NCBI GenBank assembly: GCA_001508835.1
Contig: LGFB01000074.1
Coordinates: 1 to 6,722, forward strand
DNA from: a bacterium 42_11
GTDB lineage: Bacteria > Synergistota > GBS-1
Direction of reading: 5' to 3'
DNA: 6,722 nucleotides
Shown one piece after another: positions 6,314-6,722 of this stretch. The position numbers were made by a program, and so were the translations under genes. Below the pieces are notes generated by a model. That model worked only from the letters and a program-made list of their open reading frames with translations. It was not told the DNA's origin and did not search any database. Within the stretch, counting starts at the first letter, position 1; the number at the start of each line of letters is the position of its first letter.

Positions 6314-6722
6314 CTATCCAACGCTCACCTCCTCTGTAGGATACTCCACCTGAGATTTTTTAGCAAAAAGAGAAACAAAGACCATACCAGCCGTCATGGT
6401 TCCGATTCTACCCAAGAACATGGTAAACACCAAAATAACCTTTCCAGCATCCGAAAGCTCAGAAGTAATACCTGTGGAAAGTCCCACAGTCCCAAAAGCA
6501 GAAACGACTTCAAAAAGACTCTCTAATGGGTCAAATGGCTCGCAGAGAAGAAAAAGAAACCAGGAAAATAAAACAAGGGATATCGACAGAACGAATATGA
6601 CAAAGGCTCTCTTCACAATCTCCCACGGTATAGCCCTATTACTGAATTGCACATTTTTACCGCCAAGTAAAACAGCATATATGCTCAACCATATAACCAT
6701 AAAAGTCACGGTCTTGATTCCT
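6314..6722 (-). CDS. ktrB: KtrB/TrkH-family K+ transporter, C-terminal fragment (continues past right edge)
   Basis: 135 codons of a membrane protein whose frame stays open through the right edge. The GTG at 6709 is an internal Val codon, because the residues before it complete GIKTVTF, the conserved (GG)IKTxTF that follows a selectivity-filter loop in the KtrB/TrkH family. Next come a membrane helix (FMVIWLSIYAVLL), a second helix (AFVIFVLSISLVLFSWFLFLL), and the fourth P-loop SAFGTVGLSTG with its filter glycine. A final helix contains FLGRIGTMTAG, and the tail YPTEEVSVG resembles KtrB's YPEExxxxG end. Full-length members are about 440-450 residues, so roughly the last third is present. It forms a K+ (often Na+-dependent) uptake system with the following ktrA. 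Confidence 0.93.
   Translation of the reverse strand, partial: GIKTVTFMVIWLSIYAVLLGGKNVQFSNRAIPWEIVKRAFVIFVLSISLVLFSWFLFLLCEPFDPLESLFEVVSAFGTVGLSTGITSELSDAGKVILVFTMFLGRIGTMTAGMVFVSLFAKKSQVEYPTEEVSVG
6327..6334 (-). promoter_or_regulatory. Shine-Dalgarno for ktrA inside the end of ktrB, at unusually long spacing
   Basis: Reverse-strand GAGGAGGT is a near-perfect ribosome site, but its GGAGG core ends 16 nt before ATG 6311, against the usual 5-10. No ATG, GTG or TTG exists in the ktrA frame between them. It overlaps the last ktrB codons. Confidence 0.6.

Noticed and set aside
6314..6709. A complete 131-residue protein starting with GTG at 6709
   Set aside because: The frame continues in-frame through the window edge and the preceding codons give GIKT, completing a conserved KtrB/TrkH motif. 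The gene is truncated by the edge, not short.

Overview
The window is a bacterial chromosome segment with fairly low GC. Arginine is coded mostly by AGA/AGG, isoleucine often by ATA, Lys and Glu are abundant, and ribosome-binding sites are strong and purine-rich. With a Cas10 gene, a cytoplasmic molybdopterin enzyme and a TctABC carboxylate transporter, this suggests a thermophilic or moderately thermophilic anaerobe, such as a member of Synergistota, Thermotogota, Atribacterota or Clostridia. That placement is inference. No rRNA or other marker gene is present to settle it.

Left edge (1-328): the first 74 codons of a leftward gene whose start matches the HD nuclease domain of Cas10/Csm1, the large subunit of type III CRISPR effectors. 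A type III cas operon therefore probably continues beyond the left edge. No CRISPR repeats lie in the window. The roughly 100-base gap to the next gene carries plausible promoters in both directions that occupy the same DNA.

Bases 329-2221 (rightward): a 630-residue Mo/W-bis-MGD oxidoreductase of the DMSO reductase superfamily. It has a Cx3Cx3Cx25C iron-sulfur motif and no export signal, and no electron-transfer partner subunit is encoded beside it. The annotated start should be the ATG at 329, not the in-frame ATG at 290.

Bases 2213-5233 (leftward): a complete tripartite tricarboxylate transporter operon, tctC-tctB-tctA: periplasmic binding protein, small membrane subunit and large membrane subunit. 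Its last codons overlap the last codons of the oxidoreductase by 9 bp. A GC-rich hairpin separates tctC from tctBA and could set the excess of binding protein over membrane subunits. The tctC leader has three segments that can pair in two mutually exclusive ways, one of which covers the tctC Shine-Dalgarno sequence. This is the best candidate for an undescribed regulatory element here.

Bases 5234-5603: AT-rich intergenic DNA holding the tct leader and a candidate promoter. It also contains a very clear intrinsic terminator that ends transcription of the upstream leftward operon.

Bases 5604-6722 (leftward): a KtrA/TrkA-type RCK regulatory subunit, preceded by the C-terminal part of its KtrB/TrkH K+ channel-like subunit, cut by the right edge. 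The two are separated by 2 nt. Together they form a K+ uptake system.

Most of the window is ordinary transport and metabolism. The unusual parts are regulatory (tctC leader, tctC/tctB hairpin, shared cas10/oxidoreductase promoter region), together with the orphan molybdoenzyme next to cas10.
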